A stretch of DNA of 64,000 nucleotides, from contig NZ_QUET01000009.1 in NCBI RefSeq assembly GCF_003478445.1, forward strand, positions 1-64,000, in the 5' to 3' direction. This document shows positions 34,787 to 44,289 of this stretch, piece after piece. Every line of letters begins with the position of its first letter. Position 1 is the first letter of the stretch. The notes beneath the pieces were generated by a model, which made no database searches, was not told where the DNA came from, and saw only the letters and a list, made by a program, of their open reading frames with translations. A program made the translations under genes and the position numbers. This DNA comes from Roseburia sp. AM59-24XD (lineage in GTDB: Bacteria > Bacillota > Clostridia > Lachnospirales > Lachnospiraceae).

Positions 34787-34875
34787 TATTTTGTTATTAA
34801 ATTCTATGTAAACCATTGAAAACACTGAATTTGTCACAGGTGAGCTTTCCCATATTGTTTCCCTTGTGTTATATT
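34775..34875 (-). repeat. Relic end of a related mobile element
   Basis: The reverse complement aligns without gaps to the right end of the integrated element (about 25187-25280): both share TAACACAAGGGAAA, GGGAAAG, TCAC, CAATGG/CAAGGG-type blocks, AGAATTT and ATATAACAGTTA, differing at about a quarter of positions. Orientation is opposite to the intact element. The flanking 34876-35017 has short open stretches (DKKKYKGAGHPVDVGKYRRF) that I cannot identify. Confidence 0.65.
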
Positions 34876-35017
34876 GTCCTACCAGCGTTTATGGACTCTG
34901 ATAAGAAAAAATACAAGGGTGCAGGACATCCGGTAGATGTGGGTAAATACAGAAGATTTTTTAGAATTATGATAATGTCAAAGGGGCACAGAATCTTTTA
35001 ACGTATACTCGCAAACT

Positions 35018-35048
35018 AAGCTGTCACTCATTGCCTGAGTGACAGCTT
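35018..35048 (-). terminator. Hairpin terminator after the second ABC operon
   Basis: AAGCTGTCACTCA and TGAGTGACAGCTT form a perfect 13-bp stem with a 5-nt loop, 10 nt past the permease stop. The U-tract is weak (TTAGTTTGC). Confidence 0.65.
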
Positions 35049-35057
35049 GGTTACTTG

Positions 35058-37502
35058 CTATCCCTGATACCTTATTCTTTCAACCAGCGTTTCCTTTTTC
35101 AGATTACTGCTTAAAACGCAGGAAAGTATAATCTGCAACAGACCGACCAAAAAAATCATAATAAAAATTGGTACGATTGGAACATGATAGATATTCATTC
35201 CAAATATTCCATTATGTTTTGCATAGGAAAAAAGTGCATAGCCGAGCGGCAGACCAATGATCAAAGCTACGCATATGGTACCAACCGTAAAAATCAGTCC
35301 CTGTAACTGCAGGCATAAATTTAATTGTTTATTTGTCATACCCACAGCCTGTAATATACCATATTCCTGCTTTTTTGTCGTAATATTCATGATCATGGTA
35401 TTCGCCATATTCATAAACCCGATGAGTCCCACAACCGCCATAAACAGATAACAGCCAAGCTTCATCATGCTGCTTGCAAATTCGGCAGATTGTAACTGCG
35501 CATGATAAGTATCCATTTTTATATGCGAAGTATTAGAAATCAAAGTATTCAGACTTTGTTCTACAGATGCCACATCTTTTTTTTCACAGTCCACCCACAG
35601 ATAGCCATAGGCTGTTCCTCTCGGATTCATGGAACGATATACACCTTCCGGAATGACAAGATAAGTGTCCGCACTTACAAAAGATCCTGCAATCTTTCCC
35701 TGATAGGTATAGGTTCCACTTCCATTCTCAAAGTCAAATGCAATGGATTCACCCGGAGCATATCCATCTTGTTCCATCCACGTTGACCAGCCAAAGAAAA
35801 TATCACCATTCTTTACCGCCTGATCATAGTCCATAGAGCCAATATCCCCTTCCTGGCGCATAAAATCAAAATCCTTTTTACTCACAATAGTAGCCGGAAA
35901 TCTTGTTCCGTTCAGATTTACAGAGACAATCTCTCTCGTCATGACATCTGTTACTCCCGGAATGCTTTTGATTTCTTCAATCAGCGAATCATTCAATGGA
36001 TCATCCGTCAGAATCGTATCCAGATTATTCTCCGGATATCTTTCATCATACTCAGCAGAATAGTCAAGCTGCAGTTCAAATTGTCCATGATTAACGGAAA
36101 GACGTGCTTCATGCTCCGTGTCAATATTTCCCACATAATTAGAGATAATCACAAACAATACGCAAGAAAAACCCATTGTGAGGATAGTACCAATAGTTCT
36201 TTTGGGATTACCCGTTACATTTGCCATTGCCATAGAAAACACGGTGACATTTTTTCTGCCATTTCGTTTTCCTTTTTTTTGTGTTTCTGCATTTTCTAAA
36301 TACCGTGTTGCTTCGATAGGTGAAATCCGTGAAACAATTTTCATTGGTTTACGCAGTGCCAAAGCAACGGTAAGAAATGATACGAAAATACATAGAAGTA
36401 TAACAGGCAGGGAAAACAGTGGCACCTGCTGATTTTGGACTCCCATAGAGCCCGTTCCGGTTGATACAAGGTTTCCCTGTTCTACCAGCCAGTTAAAACC
36501 GCATTTTGCAATCAGAAAACCAAGAAGCAATCCAACCGGTATTGAAAAAATTGTCAAAAAAATGCCCTCTCTGAAGATCAGTTGTTTCATCTGCTTTTTT
36601 GTCGCTCCCAGAGCCTTGATTTTTCCATACTCCTGTATCTTGTTGACAATACCGACCTGAAAAATATTATAAATGACCACAACAGAGAAAAGTACAATTG
36701 CAAGAATCAGAATTCCACATACCGCAATCGTTTCATAACTCGGCTGCAAGACCCATTGCAGATAGAAATCATTGATTATAACGTTTTTTTCTTCGATCCC
36801 ACAAGCTGCTGCAATCTGCTTTATAACCGGTTCAATATTATTCATAGATACATTTGCAGAATCATTTAAAGTAAAATAAATATTATACTGTCTGTCATTC
36901 TCTGCGACGTGCTCATCATAAAACTCCTGTGACCCGAAAGCAACATAAGATGCCTCGATGGTATACTCATCCCGGTCATATAGGATTCCGCTGACAACAA
37001 ACTCTTCCGGCTTATATTCTGACTGCATCCCTGCACGGTAATCCAGTGTAACCGTATCTCCGACCTTTACATCATCATATCCCATTTCACGAAAAAATGC
37101 TCTTCCTGCGGCAATTTCCTGCGTTCCCCCCGGATACTTTCCTTCCTTTAACTCATATTCCTTATTATAGGGAAGCATTTTTCTTGCAGTCTCATCCATG
37201 CAGACAAAACCACCGTTTTCGTTGCCTTTTATGATACCTTCGGTGCACATAGTGCCTGTAGCATCTATTTCCGCACGGCGGTTTACTTCTTTTAACTGCG
37301 ATCCGTCTGCTGCGACAAACAGACCATAATTGCTTCCATATGAGCCTGCCGCCTGACTTTTCTGCAAACGGATCATTCCATTTCCCACAGTACTGATAAT
37401 CACAAGCAGCATCGTAGTCAGACATATGGACATCATAATCAGTATACTTCTTGTCTTGTTTTTTTTGTCATTGCTATATGCAATCCTGCTTATTGTCTTC
37501 AT
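35058..37502 (-). CDS. FtsX-family ABC transporter permease (814 aa)
   Basis: An N-terminal helix (ILIMMSICLTTMLLVIISTV), a large extracellular region, FtsX domain 1 (IAVCGILILAIVLFSVVVIY with YGKIKALGATKKQMKQLIF), further helices, a second extracellular region and FtsX domain 2 (YLFMAVVGLIGFMNMANTMI with YGILQAVGMTNKQLNLCLQL). The architecture equals that of the permease in the integrated element. It overlaps the ATPase gene by 4 nt. Probably part of a peptide-antibiotic detoxification transporter; the substrate is inferred. Confidence 0.85.
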   Translation of the reverse strand: MKTISRIAYSNDKKNKTRSILIMMSICLTTMLLVIISTVGNGMIRLQKSQAAGSYGSNYGLFVAADGSQLKEVNRRAEIDATGTMCTEGIIKGNENGGFVCMDETARKMLPYNKEYELKEGKYPGGTQEIAAGRAFFREMGYDDVKVGDTVTLDYRAGMQSEYKPEEFVVSGILYDRDEYTIEASYVAFGSQEFYDEHVAENDRQYNIYFTLNDSANVSMNNIEPVIKQIAAACGIEEKNVIINDFYLQWVLQPSYETIAVCGILILAIVLFSVVVIYNIFQVGIVNKIQEYGKIKALGATKKQMKQLIFREGIFLTIFSIPVGLLLGFLIAKCGFNWLVEQGNLVSTGTGSMGVQNQQVPLFSLPVILLCIFVSFLTVALALRKPMKIVSRISPIEATRYLENAETQKKGKRNGRKNVTVFSMAMANVTGNPKRTIGTILTMGFSCVLFVIISNYVGNIDTEHEARLSVNHGQFELQLDYSAEYDERYPENNLDTILTDDPLNDSLIEEIKSIPGVTDVMTREIVSVNLNGTRFPATIVSKKDFDFMRQEGDIGSMDYDQAVKNGDIFFGWSTWMEQDGYAPGESIAFDFENGSGTYTYQGKIAGSFVSADTYLVIPEGVYRSMNPRGTAYGYLWVDCEKKDVASVEQSLNTLISNTSHIKMDTYHAQLQSAEFASSMMKLGCYLFMAVVGLIGFMNMANTMIMNITTKKQEYGILQAVGMTNKQLNLCLQLQGLIFTVGTICVALIIGLPLGYALFSYAKHNGIFGMNIYHVPIVPIFIMIFLVGLLQIILSCVLSSNLKKETLVERIRYQG

Positions 37503-38173
37503 CTAAAATCCACCACCTGTCCATCCTCAATCACCAGAATGCGATCAGCAACCTGTGCGATTTCGTCATCATGGGTAATCATTACAATCGTCTGACCATA
37601 TTTTTTTGCTGTCATCTTAAGCAGGGCGATTACCTCATCACTGGTCTTAGAATCAAGATTGCCTGTCGGCTCATCTGCAAATATAATTTCCGGACGATTC
37701 ACCAGTGCTCTTGCAATTGCTACTCTCTGCTGCTGTCCTCCGGATAACTGATTTGGCAGATTATAAATCCGGTTTTTAATCCCCAAAGTTGCAATAATAT
37801 CATTTACATACGCTTCATCCACTTTTCTTCCATCCAGCCCCAGTGGCAGTACAATATTTTCCCAGACATTAACAGATGAAACCAGATTAAATGCCTGAAA
37901 AACAAATCCGATTTTTCTTCTGCGGAAAACAGCAAGGGCATCTTCCTTCATCCTGTATAAATCTTTTCCAGCTAAAGTAACACTGCCTTTTGTAGGGGTG
38001 TCAAGCCCTCCAAGCATATGAAGTAATGTACTTTTACCGGAACCTGACTTTCCGACAATTGCGACAAATTCTCCCTGCTCAATCTGAATGTCCACCTGAT
38101 TAACCGCTTTGACCTGATTCTCACCTGCACCATAAAACTTACAAAGCTGCTTGGTTTCTAATATCACACTCAT
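37499..38173 (-). CDS. ABC transporter ATP-binding protein (LolD/MacB/BceA type)
   Basis: Walker [19 protein letters not shown]-loop [17 protein letters not shown], signature [16 protein letters not shown], Walker [16 protein letters not shown] and switch His in [12 protein letters not shown]. It energises the overlapping permease. AAGGAGG lies before the ATG. It is closely similar to the element's ATPase. Confidence 0.9.
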   Translation of the reverse strand: MSVILETKQLCKFYGAGENQVKAVNQVDIQIEQGEFVAIVGKSGSGKSTLLHMLGGLDTPTKGSVTLAGKDLYRMKEDALAVFRRRKIGFVFQAFNLVSSVNVWENIVLPLGLDGRKVDEAYVNDIIATLGIKNRIYNLPNQLSGGQQQRVAIARALVNRPEIIFADEPTGNLDSKTSDEVIALLKMTAKKYGQTIVMITHDDEIAQVADRILVIEDGQVVDFR

Positions 38174-38305
38174 GTGATGCCTCCTTTTTCATTCTGTAAA
38201 GCGTACCTTTTCAGCACGCTTTCTTTGCCCGTTTATATATTTGGTCATTTTTCAACCTGCATCCAAATTGTATCAGGACAATCTTTCATTTCACTTTCAA
38301 AAAAC

Positions 38306-38341
38306 GAGCAGAAGTCTTACAGAATTGTAAGATTTCTGCTC
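38306..38341 (-). terminator. Intrinsic terminator after the sensor kinase gene
   Basis: GAGCAGAAATCTTAC and GTAAGACTTCTGCTC (minus strand) form a 15-bp stem with one mismatch, followed by GTTTTTTG. It separates the two-component operon from the transporter operon, so the latter needs its own promoter (38174-38300); I could not pick that promoter with confidence. Confidence 0.8.
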
Positions 38342-38350
38342 ACTTAAAAT

Positions 38351-39595
38351 TTAACCAACATATGGTAATTGAATCACAAACGTACTTCCTTTTTTCTTTT
38401 TGCCGGAGGTTACCGTAATCGTACCTGCGTGTTTTTCGATAATTTCTCTCGATAGAAAAAGTCCGATTCCTGTACCACTCTTTTCCATAACCTCCTTGGA
38501 ACTTCCTCTGTAAAATCGTTGAAAAATTTTGTGATACTCATTCTGCGGAATACCAATTCCCTGATCCTCAATTTCCATTCTTACAAGATCGTTTCTTTTT
38601 TGTAACCGGATAAATATTTTTGAACCATCCGAGCTGTACTTGATTGCATTATCCAAAACGTTGATCACAGCTTCACCAAGCCACCTTTTATCCTGCATAA
38701 TCATGCATGTTTCCAGCTCTTTTTCATAGTCAAAAACGAATTCAATTTCTTTCTCATCCGCTTTAGGATAAGTGCGGTTCACAGCAGATATGACAGTATC
38801 CATAAGCGGAATTTTTTTCTTATTAATCTGAATCAGTCCAGTTTCCATCTTGGATATTTCAAGAAGCGACTGCAATAATGTCTCCAGTCCATCCAGAGCA
38901 CTCCGACAACGGATACGAAACTCCTCCTGTTCTGTGGCACTTAAGTCATTCTGCATCAGCACACTAAAACATGTATCCAAAGCTGCAACCGGTGTCTTTA
39001 ACTGGTGAGAAATATCAGAAACCATTTCTTTCGTGTTCTCCTTTTCTGCCCTTGCTTCTTCCTTTATCAACTGAATATGATGTCCGATTGCTTCAAGCTG
39101 GTCATTCAATTTTTCCAGTTCTGCATGATTTTCTGTTTTCAGTAAATCATCAAATTTATTTTCACGGAATCTGATCAGAATTTCTTCCAACTGGTCTAAA
39201 ATTTTCTGATGACACGCATCTTCTTTTTTCTTCCAATAAAGTAAAAAAGTCAAAAGAAGCACGCATATCACAGTGCTTACAGCACCGGTCACCATAACCT
39301 GATGCCGGAATTGTAAATAAAATACATTTCCTTTATTTCCCCAGTATCCATATTGCTCCAATAATCGCCTTCCCCGTTCGTTGGTTCCAATATCTTTATC
39401 CTTAAGCAATTCCGAAACAGCATCCAGCCCGGAAAATTCTTCCTTTGCAGCAATGTCTGTCATAAGATTCATTTTATATTTATAATCCTCATAAAACACA
39501 TACGTGGTAAAGCAATTTAATATTACAAACAATACTATGACAGGCAATATCAAGGAGAGCCCTACTGGAATCTTCTTGCAATATTTTTTTGTCAC
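38351..39595 (-). CDS. Sensor histidine kinase
   Basis: Helix 1 (GLSLILPVIVLFVILNCFTT), an extracellular loop of roughly 75 residues, helix 2 (VTGAVSTVICVLLLTFLLYW), then the H-box SDISHQLKTPVAALDTCF, N-box INVLDNAIKYSSDG, DQGIGIPQNEY and GTGIGLFLSREI. The start is best placed at GTG 39595: AGGAGG lies 7 nt upstream and GTGA overlaps the regulator stop. Unlike the element's kinase it has a real extracellular loop and may sense its ligand directly. Confidence 0.85.
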   Translation of the reverse strand: MTKKYCKKIPVGLSLILPVIVLFVILNCFTTYVFYEDYKYKMNLMTDIAAKEEFSGLDAVSELLKDKDIGTNERGRRLLEQYGYWGNKGNVFYLQFRHQVMVTGAVSTVICVLLLTFLLYWKKKEDACHQKILDQLEEILIRFRENKFDDLLKTENHAELEKLNDQLEAIGHHIQLIKEEARAEKENTKEMVSDISHQLKTPVAALDTCFSVLMQNDLSATEQEEFRIRCRSALDGLETLLQSLLEISKMETGLIQINKKKIPLMDTVISAVNRTYPKADEKEIEFVFDYEKELETCMIMQDKRWLGEAVINVLDNAIKYSSDGSKIFIRLQKRNDLVRMEIEDQGIGIPQNEYHKIFQRFYRGSSKEVMEKSGTGIGLFLSREIIEKHAGTITVTSGKKKKGSTFVIQLPYVG

Positions 39596-40280
39596 TGCCT
39601 TACCTCCTGATTCCATATATACCCAAGACCTCTGATATTCTTTATATAGACCGGTGCAGCCGGATTGTCTTCAATTTTCTCACGGAGTCTCCTGATATTA
39701 ACAGCGATTGTATTTTCATCCACAAAATCCCCTTCCAGATCAAACACATTTTCCAATATTTGTGTTTTGGAAAGAATCTTTTTCGGATTCTGAAGAAAAA
39801 AAGTCAGCATTTTCAACTCCGTTTTTGTCAGACTGATTTCACGACCCTTTATCAGGACTTTCATTTCTCCTGCGATAAATACAATATCTCCCGAAATCAT
39901 CTTTCCGGCTTCCGTTTTCTCCTGTCTGCGGCGGAAATGTGCTTCTATTTTCAAAAGAAGTACCGAAAGACTAAACGGCTTTGTAATATAATCATCTGCC
40001 CTGCTTCATATCCCATAACCTGATCCATCTCCTGATCTAGTGCTGTAAGGCAAATAATGTATGTATTATAATTGCATCTCATCCACCTTACAAATTCCAG
40101 TCCATTCCCATCCGGAAGATTCACATCACAAATGGTAACATCCACATTATTATCACTTGCAATTCTTTTCGCTTTTTTCACTGATTCTGCTGAAAAAACC
40201 TCATATCCGGATTTTTTCAGTGAAAATGTAATTCCACGATTTAAATTTTCATCATCTTCAACCACGAGTATACCAGGCAT
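39592..40280 (-). CDS. OmpR-family response regulator (frameshift in this sequence)
   Basis: The receiver part reads GILVVEDDENLNRGITFSLK, VTICDVNLPDGNGLEFVRW and CLTALDQEMDQVMGYEAG. The DNA-binding part reads EISLTKTELKMLTFFLQNPK and VNIRRLREKIEDNPAA with GLGYIW. Near 40003 GCAGGGCAGATG loses a base: with four Gs it becomes GYEAGADDYITKPFSLSVL, restoring the receiver Lys and one 229-residue protein. The kinase gene follows with a 4-nt overlap. Confidence 0.8.
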
Positions 40281-40367
40281 AGCATATGCACCTCTCTTTA
40301 TTAACTATATATATTTAATATCAGAGTAGATATTGTTTTTATTACTCATCTCCCAACGTCCTGCACT

Positions 40368-40847
40368 CTATTTGTGGTATGGTTCCCCGTGTATGATCCG
40401 ATACCCGCGGTAAATCTGTTCAAGCAGAATCACACGCATTAACTGATGTGGGAAGGTCATCGGCGAGAAACTGAGCAGCTCATCCGCCTGCTTTAGTATC
40501 TCTGGATCAAGTCCGATCGATCCGCCGATGATAAAGATAATATGGCTTTTGCCTTCGATGCCGAGCCTGTCCAGCTTGCGTGCAAACGCTTCGGAGGACA
40601 TCTGTTTCCCTTCGATTGCCAGAGCGATCACATATGCGTCATCCTTCAGGTATCTGGCAAGGCGTTCGCCTTCCTTCCGGCGGATCAGCTCCTCTTCCCT
40701 TTCACTTGCCCGATCCGGCGTTTTCTCGTCGGCAACCTCTATGATCTCCGGTTTACAGTAGCGGCTCAGCCGCTTGCTGTATTCCTGAATCGCCCCTGTG
40801 AAATATTTTTCTTTTACTTTTCCTACGGTTAATATCGTAATTTTCAA
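40368..40847 (-). CDS. rlmH: 23S rRNA pseudouridine-1915 N3-methyltransferase RlmH
   Basis: A SPOUT-fold methyltransferase that modifies m3Psi1915 in helix 69 of the assembled ribosome. It starts MKITILTVGKVKEKYFTGAI and has FIIGGSIGLDPEILKQADEL (SAM-binding knot) and FPHQLMRVILLEQIYRGYRI ending GEPYHK, the conserved C-terminus. 159 residues is standard. The second ABC/two-component module lies directly behind its 3' end. Confidence 0.95.
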   Translation of the reverse strand: MKITILTVGKVKEKYFTGAIQEYSKRLSRYCKPEIIEVADEKTPDRASEREEELIRRKEGERLARYLKDDAYVIALAIEGKQMSSEAFARKLDRLGIEGKSHIIFIIGGSIGLDPEILKQADELLSFSPMTFPHQLMRVILLEQIYRGYRIIHGEPYHK

Positions 40848-40925
40848 CGTTTTCCTCGCTTTTTTTGTAAATCGGCAATATATTTTCTCTAATGAATGAC
40901 TTCTTCATAGGTCTACATGACATTA

Positions 40926-41273
40926 TTACACATCAAGTGCCAGACTGATGCAAAGTGCATAATTGACACGGTGCAAAATTGCATCATCCAAATGGCATAC
41001 TTTCTCCTTGAGGCGCGATTTATCGATCGTACGGATCTGTTCCAGCAGAATGACGGAGTCCTTCATCAAATGATATTTGCCGGCATCCAGAGCAATGTGC
41101 GTCGGCAGCTTTGCCTTGTTCATTCTTGATGTAATCGCCGCACAGATCACTGTGGGACTATGGCAATTGCCCATGTCGTTCTGTATGATGAGAACCGGAC
41201 GGACGCCTCCCTGCTCTGAACCGACAACCGGCCGCAGATCTGCAAAATATATATCGCCTCTTTTAATATTCAA
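40926..41273 (-). CDS. mazF: MazF/PemK-family endoribonuclease toxin (EndoA-like)
   Basis: [20 protein letters not shown] with [12 protein letters not shown] and [11 protein letters not shown] (conserved Arg and Thr of the active site) match EndoA/MazF, which cleaves mRNA at short sites. The start must be a TTG at 41273: an in-frame stop lies two codons upstream and no ATG is available. In B. subtilis the antitoxin gene sits between alr and the toxin; here the 179 nt to alr contain no such gene, so the toxin appears orphaned. Confidence 0.88.
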   Translation of the reverse strand: MNIKRGDIYFADLRPVVGSEQGGVRPVLIIQNDMGNCHSPTVICAAITSRMNKAKLPTHIALDAGKYHLMKDSVILLEQIRTIDKSRLKEKVCHLDDAILHRVNYALCISLALDV

Positions 41274-41452
41274 ACCATTTCACGCTCCATTCTGATAAAT
41301 TCTCACCTCATATGCGTTTCTCAGACGTTTGTTTCCTATGTACCTGACAGGAATCCTCTTGAAAGAATCCGTATATGAAATGTTATTTCCATTATTACCA
41401 GAAAATGGAATCGTTATACGTTTGTTTCTATCTGTCCCATAAATAGTACAGA

Positions 41453-42625
41453 TTAAATGTCAAATTCGGGATAATAATCCTTTGTCTCTATCTTTTGACC
41501 GTGGCGGTAATACACACGCGGAACACGTTTTCCAACATCACAGACAAACTCATAATTAAAGGAATACGCCATATTGGCAACCTCCTCAATAGAGATATAA
41601 CCATCGCCGTCTCTTCCAACGAGAGTCACATCATCCCCCTGTGTGACATCCGGAATATCCGTGACGTCCACCATAAACTGATCCATGCATACTCTTCCGA
41701 GGATCGGTGCATACTGTCCGTGAATCAGGACATGCCCTTTTCCGGACAATGCTCTCGGATAACCATCGGCGTATCCGACAGGAACGGTGGCTACTCTTGT
41801 CTCTCTTGTTGTCGTAAATGTGCCGCCATAACTGATCTGAACACCCGGCTCCAGTGTTTTTACATAGGATACATACGCCTTTAATTCCATTGCCGGACGC
41901 AGAAGGATCTTGGACTTATCCACCTCTTCGGAAGGATACATACCGTAAACGGCAATACCGTCTCTTACCATATCAAGATTTACCTGCGGCATTTCAATGA
42001 TACCAGCACTGTTGGAAACATGCTTGACCGGGAATGTCACGCCGGCCTCCTCCAGTCGCTTTACAAAGTCCTGATAACGCTCAAACTGCTTTAACGCCCA
42101 AGTCTTATCAGTCTCATCCATTCTCGCAAAATGCGTAAAGCAGCCGTCAATTGATATATTCGGAAGCTTTGCGATCCGGCAGATCGTCTCAAGACTTTCG
42201 TCATCCTGCTTAAATCCGATACGGCTCATACCGGTATCTAACTTGATGTGAATGCGTGCCGTTCTGCCAAGTGCCTCTGCAGTCTGTGAAATCTCCTGCG
42301 CCATCTTCCAGGTAAATACTGCTGTCGCAATATCATGCTTGATCATCGCCGGATACAATGCCTTTGGGGTGTATCCCAAAATCAGGACAGGCTTATCAAT
42401 TCCTGCCTGACGAAGCTCGATTCCCTCCTCCAGGATCGCAACACCGTAGGCGTCGGCAACATCGTCCAGTGTCCTGGCAACCTCTACCGCTCCATGACCG
42501 TAGGCATCCGCCTTGATGATCGCCATCAGCTTTGTTCCCGGTTTAGTGAGTTTTTTGGCATTTACGACATTTTCATAAATCGCATCCAGATCAATATTTG
42601 CATATACTCTATAATAATCTCTCAT
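41453..42625 (-). CDS. alr: Alanine racemase
   Basis: PLP enzyme converting L- to D-alanine for peptidoglycan. MAIIKADAYGHGAVEVART contains the PLP Lys near residue 36; later LILGYTPKALY, IHIKLDTGMSRIGF, YGMYPSEEV, SYGGTF and GRVCMDQFMVDVTD (substrate-binding Met-Asp region) are all in place. About 390 residues is normal. The ATG at 42625 is chosen because GGAGA lies 6 nt before it. Confidence 0.95.
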   Translation of the reverse strand: MRDYYRVYANIDLDAIYENVVNAKKLTKPGTKLMAIIKADAYGHGAVEVARTLDDVADAYGVAILEEGIELRQAGIDKPVLILGYTPKALYPAMIKHDIATAVFTWKMAQEISQTAEALGRTARIHIKLDTGMSRIGFKQDDESLETICRIAKLPNISIDGCFTHFARMDETDKTWALKQFERYQDFVKRLEEAGVTFPVKHVSNSAGIIEMPQVNLDMVRDGIAVYGMYPSEEVDKSKILLRPAMELKAYVSYVKTLEPGVQISYGGTFTTTRETRVATVPVGYADGYPRALSGKGHVLIHGQYAPILGRVCMDQFMVDVTDIPDVTQGDDVTLVGRDGDGYISIEEVANMAYSFNYEFVCDVGKRVPRVYYRHGQKIETKDYYPEFDI

Positions 42626-42691
42626 TGTTATCTCCATTTCTTTCGAGTCACAGTGTAGGTCTATGTCTATACAACGTCACTGCTCTTCTTG

Positions 42692-44239
42692 TTATTTCGG
42701 CAGGATCTGCGGCAGCATATCAAGCAGATCGCTGGCGATCATGCTGTACCGTCCGCCTCTGTCCCTGACGTACTCATCGGCAGCAATGCCGTGCAGACAA
42801 ACAGCCAGAACTGCCGCTCTCTTCGGTCGCATTCCCTGTGCCAGAAGTCCGGCGATCATGCCAGTCAGCACATCCCCGGTGCCTCCCGTGGAAAGTGCAT
42901 TGTTGCCGGTAGTATTAATATACACCTCTCCTCCGTCGGTGACAACTGTTCTGGCATCTTTTAATACCAGCGTCTGTCCATTCGCACATTCGAGAGCCAA
43001 AAGTGCCTGATCAACGATCCTTGTGCGGATCAGAGGAAGTTCAAAGCGTGTAAGTCTTGTCATTTCCTGCAGATGCGGCGTCAGAACAACATTGGCAGAC
43101 AGTGCAAGCTTTCTTGTACCGTCCTCACGCTCTACAAAATATTCATCCTTGCCGGAAAGAACATTCAGTCCGTCCGCATCAATGACGATCGCTTTATTTT
43201 TCTCCTTTAATACTTCGGTTAAAAGGATTCCTGCCGGTTCCTTTGTCCCAATTCCGGGACCGATCACGATGCAGGAAGCCCATTTGATTTCCTCCTGCAA
43301 ACGTCCCGACAATTCGAGCCGGTTCTCCGGCTGTGAATAGTCAAGTGTGCTGTCATACGTTGCCACCAGTGCTTCCGGCAGTCTGGTACGGATCACTGTG
43401 CTGTTTTCTGCAGCTGTAAACACCTTTACCAGCCCGCTTCCCATACGTCCGGCTGCCGCAGCGCAAAGATAGCACGCGCCGCTGATCTCCGCCGATCCGG
43501 CGATCACAAGAACCTTTCCGTAGCTTCCTTTATTGGAACGAAGAATCCGTGGCGGCATCAGTTCCATGGCATCCTGACGGGTCAGGGTATACGCTCTTGG
43601 CCTGATCTCCTCCACTGCCTTTTTCGGAAATCCAATATCTGACACGATCACCGTGCCTGCATAATTACAACCCGGAAATAATACAATTCCACGCTTATTG
43701 GTGCCGAAGGTTATCGTAAAATCGGCCGCTGCAGCTACCGCCAGGATCTCTCCGGTAGTCGCATTAACTCCGGATGGAATATCCACGGCAAAGCGCAATG
43801 CATCCTGTTCGTTGATCCAGTTGACGGCATCTGCAAATTCTCCGGCGATTTCTCTGGAAAGACCAATTCCGAAAATCGCATCCAGTATAACATCATATTC
43901 ACCGGAGGGAAGTCCTGTGCATATGTGAAGTCCCAATTTTCGGACAATGGCAAGCTGCTTTTTCATTTCTTCACTGGCATGCTCCTCATTGCCGATCAGA
44001 CAGATTGTCACCAAAAATCCGTCCTCCCACAGCAGCCGTGCCGCCGCAACACCATCACCGCCATTGTTACCCATACCACATACGGCTACCACATGACTGC
44101 CCGGTTCTGCATTTGCCTTAACGCATGCCGCTACGGCAAGTGCCGCCTTTTCCATCAAAACCATCGATGGGATCCCGATCTCTTCAATAGACATACGGTC
44201 AATTTCTTTTGCCTCTCTGGCATCTGTAATATACTGCAT
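42692..44239 (-). CDS. nnr: Bifunctional NAD(P)HX epimerase / ADP-dependent dehydratase
   Basis: It repairs hydrated NADH and NADPH. The N-terminal epimerase domain (YjeF_N) has MVLMEKAALAVAACV, CGMGNNGGDGVAAARLL and AVDIPSGVNATTGEI. The C-terminal ribokinase-like dehydratase domain has RSNKGSYGKVLVIAGSAEIS, VVLTPHLQEMTRL and TGGTGDVLTGMIAGLLAQGM. Start ATG 44239 has AAAGGAG upstream. The 515-residue fusion is the common bacterial arrangement; acpS precedes it, as is frequent. Confidence 0.95.
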   Translation of the reverse strand: MQYITDAREAKEIDRMSIEEIGIPSMVLMEKAALAVAACVKANAEPGSHVVAVCGMGNNGGDGVAAARLLWEDGFLVTICLIGNEEHASEEMKKQLAIVRKLGLHICTGLPSGEYDVILDAIFGIGLSREIAGEFADAVNWINEQDALRFAVDIPSGVNATTGEILAVAAAADFTITFGTNKRGIVLFPGCNYAGTVIVSDIGFPKKAVEEIRPRAYTLTRQDAMELMPPRILRSNKGSYGKVLVIAGSAEISGACYLCAAAAGRMGSGLVKVFTAAENSTVIRTRLPEALVATYDSTLDYSQPENRLELSGRLQEEIKWASCIVIGPGIGTKEPAGILLTEVLKEKNKAIVIDADGLNVLSGKDEYFVEREDGTRKLALSANVVLTPHLQEMTRLTRFELPLIRTRIVDQALLALECANGQTLVLKDARTVVTDGGEVYINTTGNNALSTGGTGDVLTGMIAGLLAQGMRPKRAAVLAVCLHGIAADEYVRDRGGRYSMIASDLLDMLPQILPK

Positions 44240-44289
44240 ACGCAATCGCTCCTTTCCATTATTAATTCTATTTTATTTCATGATTTAAT

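Noticed and set aside
40300..40400. SCC-type attachment site at rlmH
   Set aside because: No ccr recombinase and no second copy of the rlmH 3' end found; kept only as a low-interest observation.
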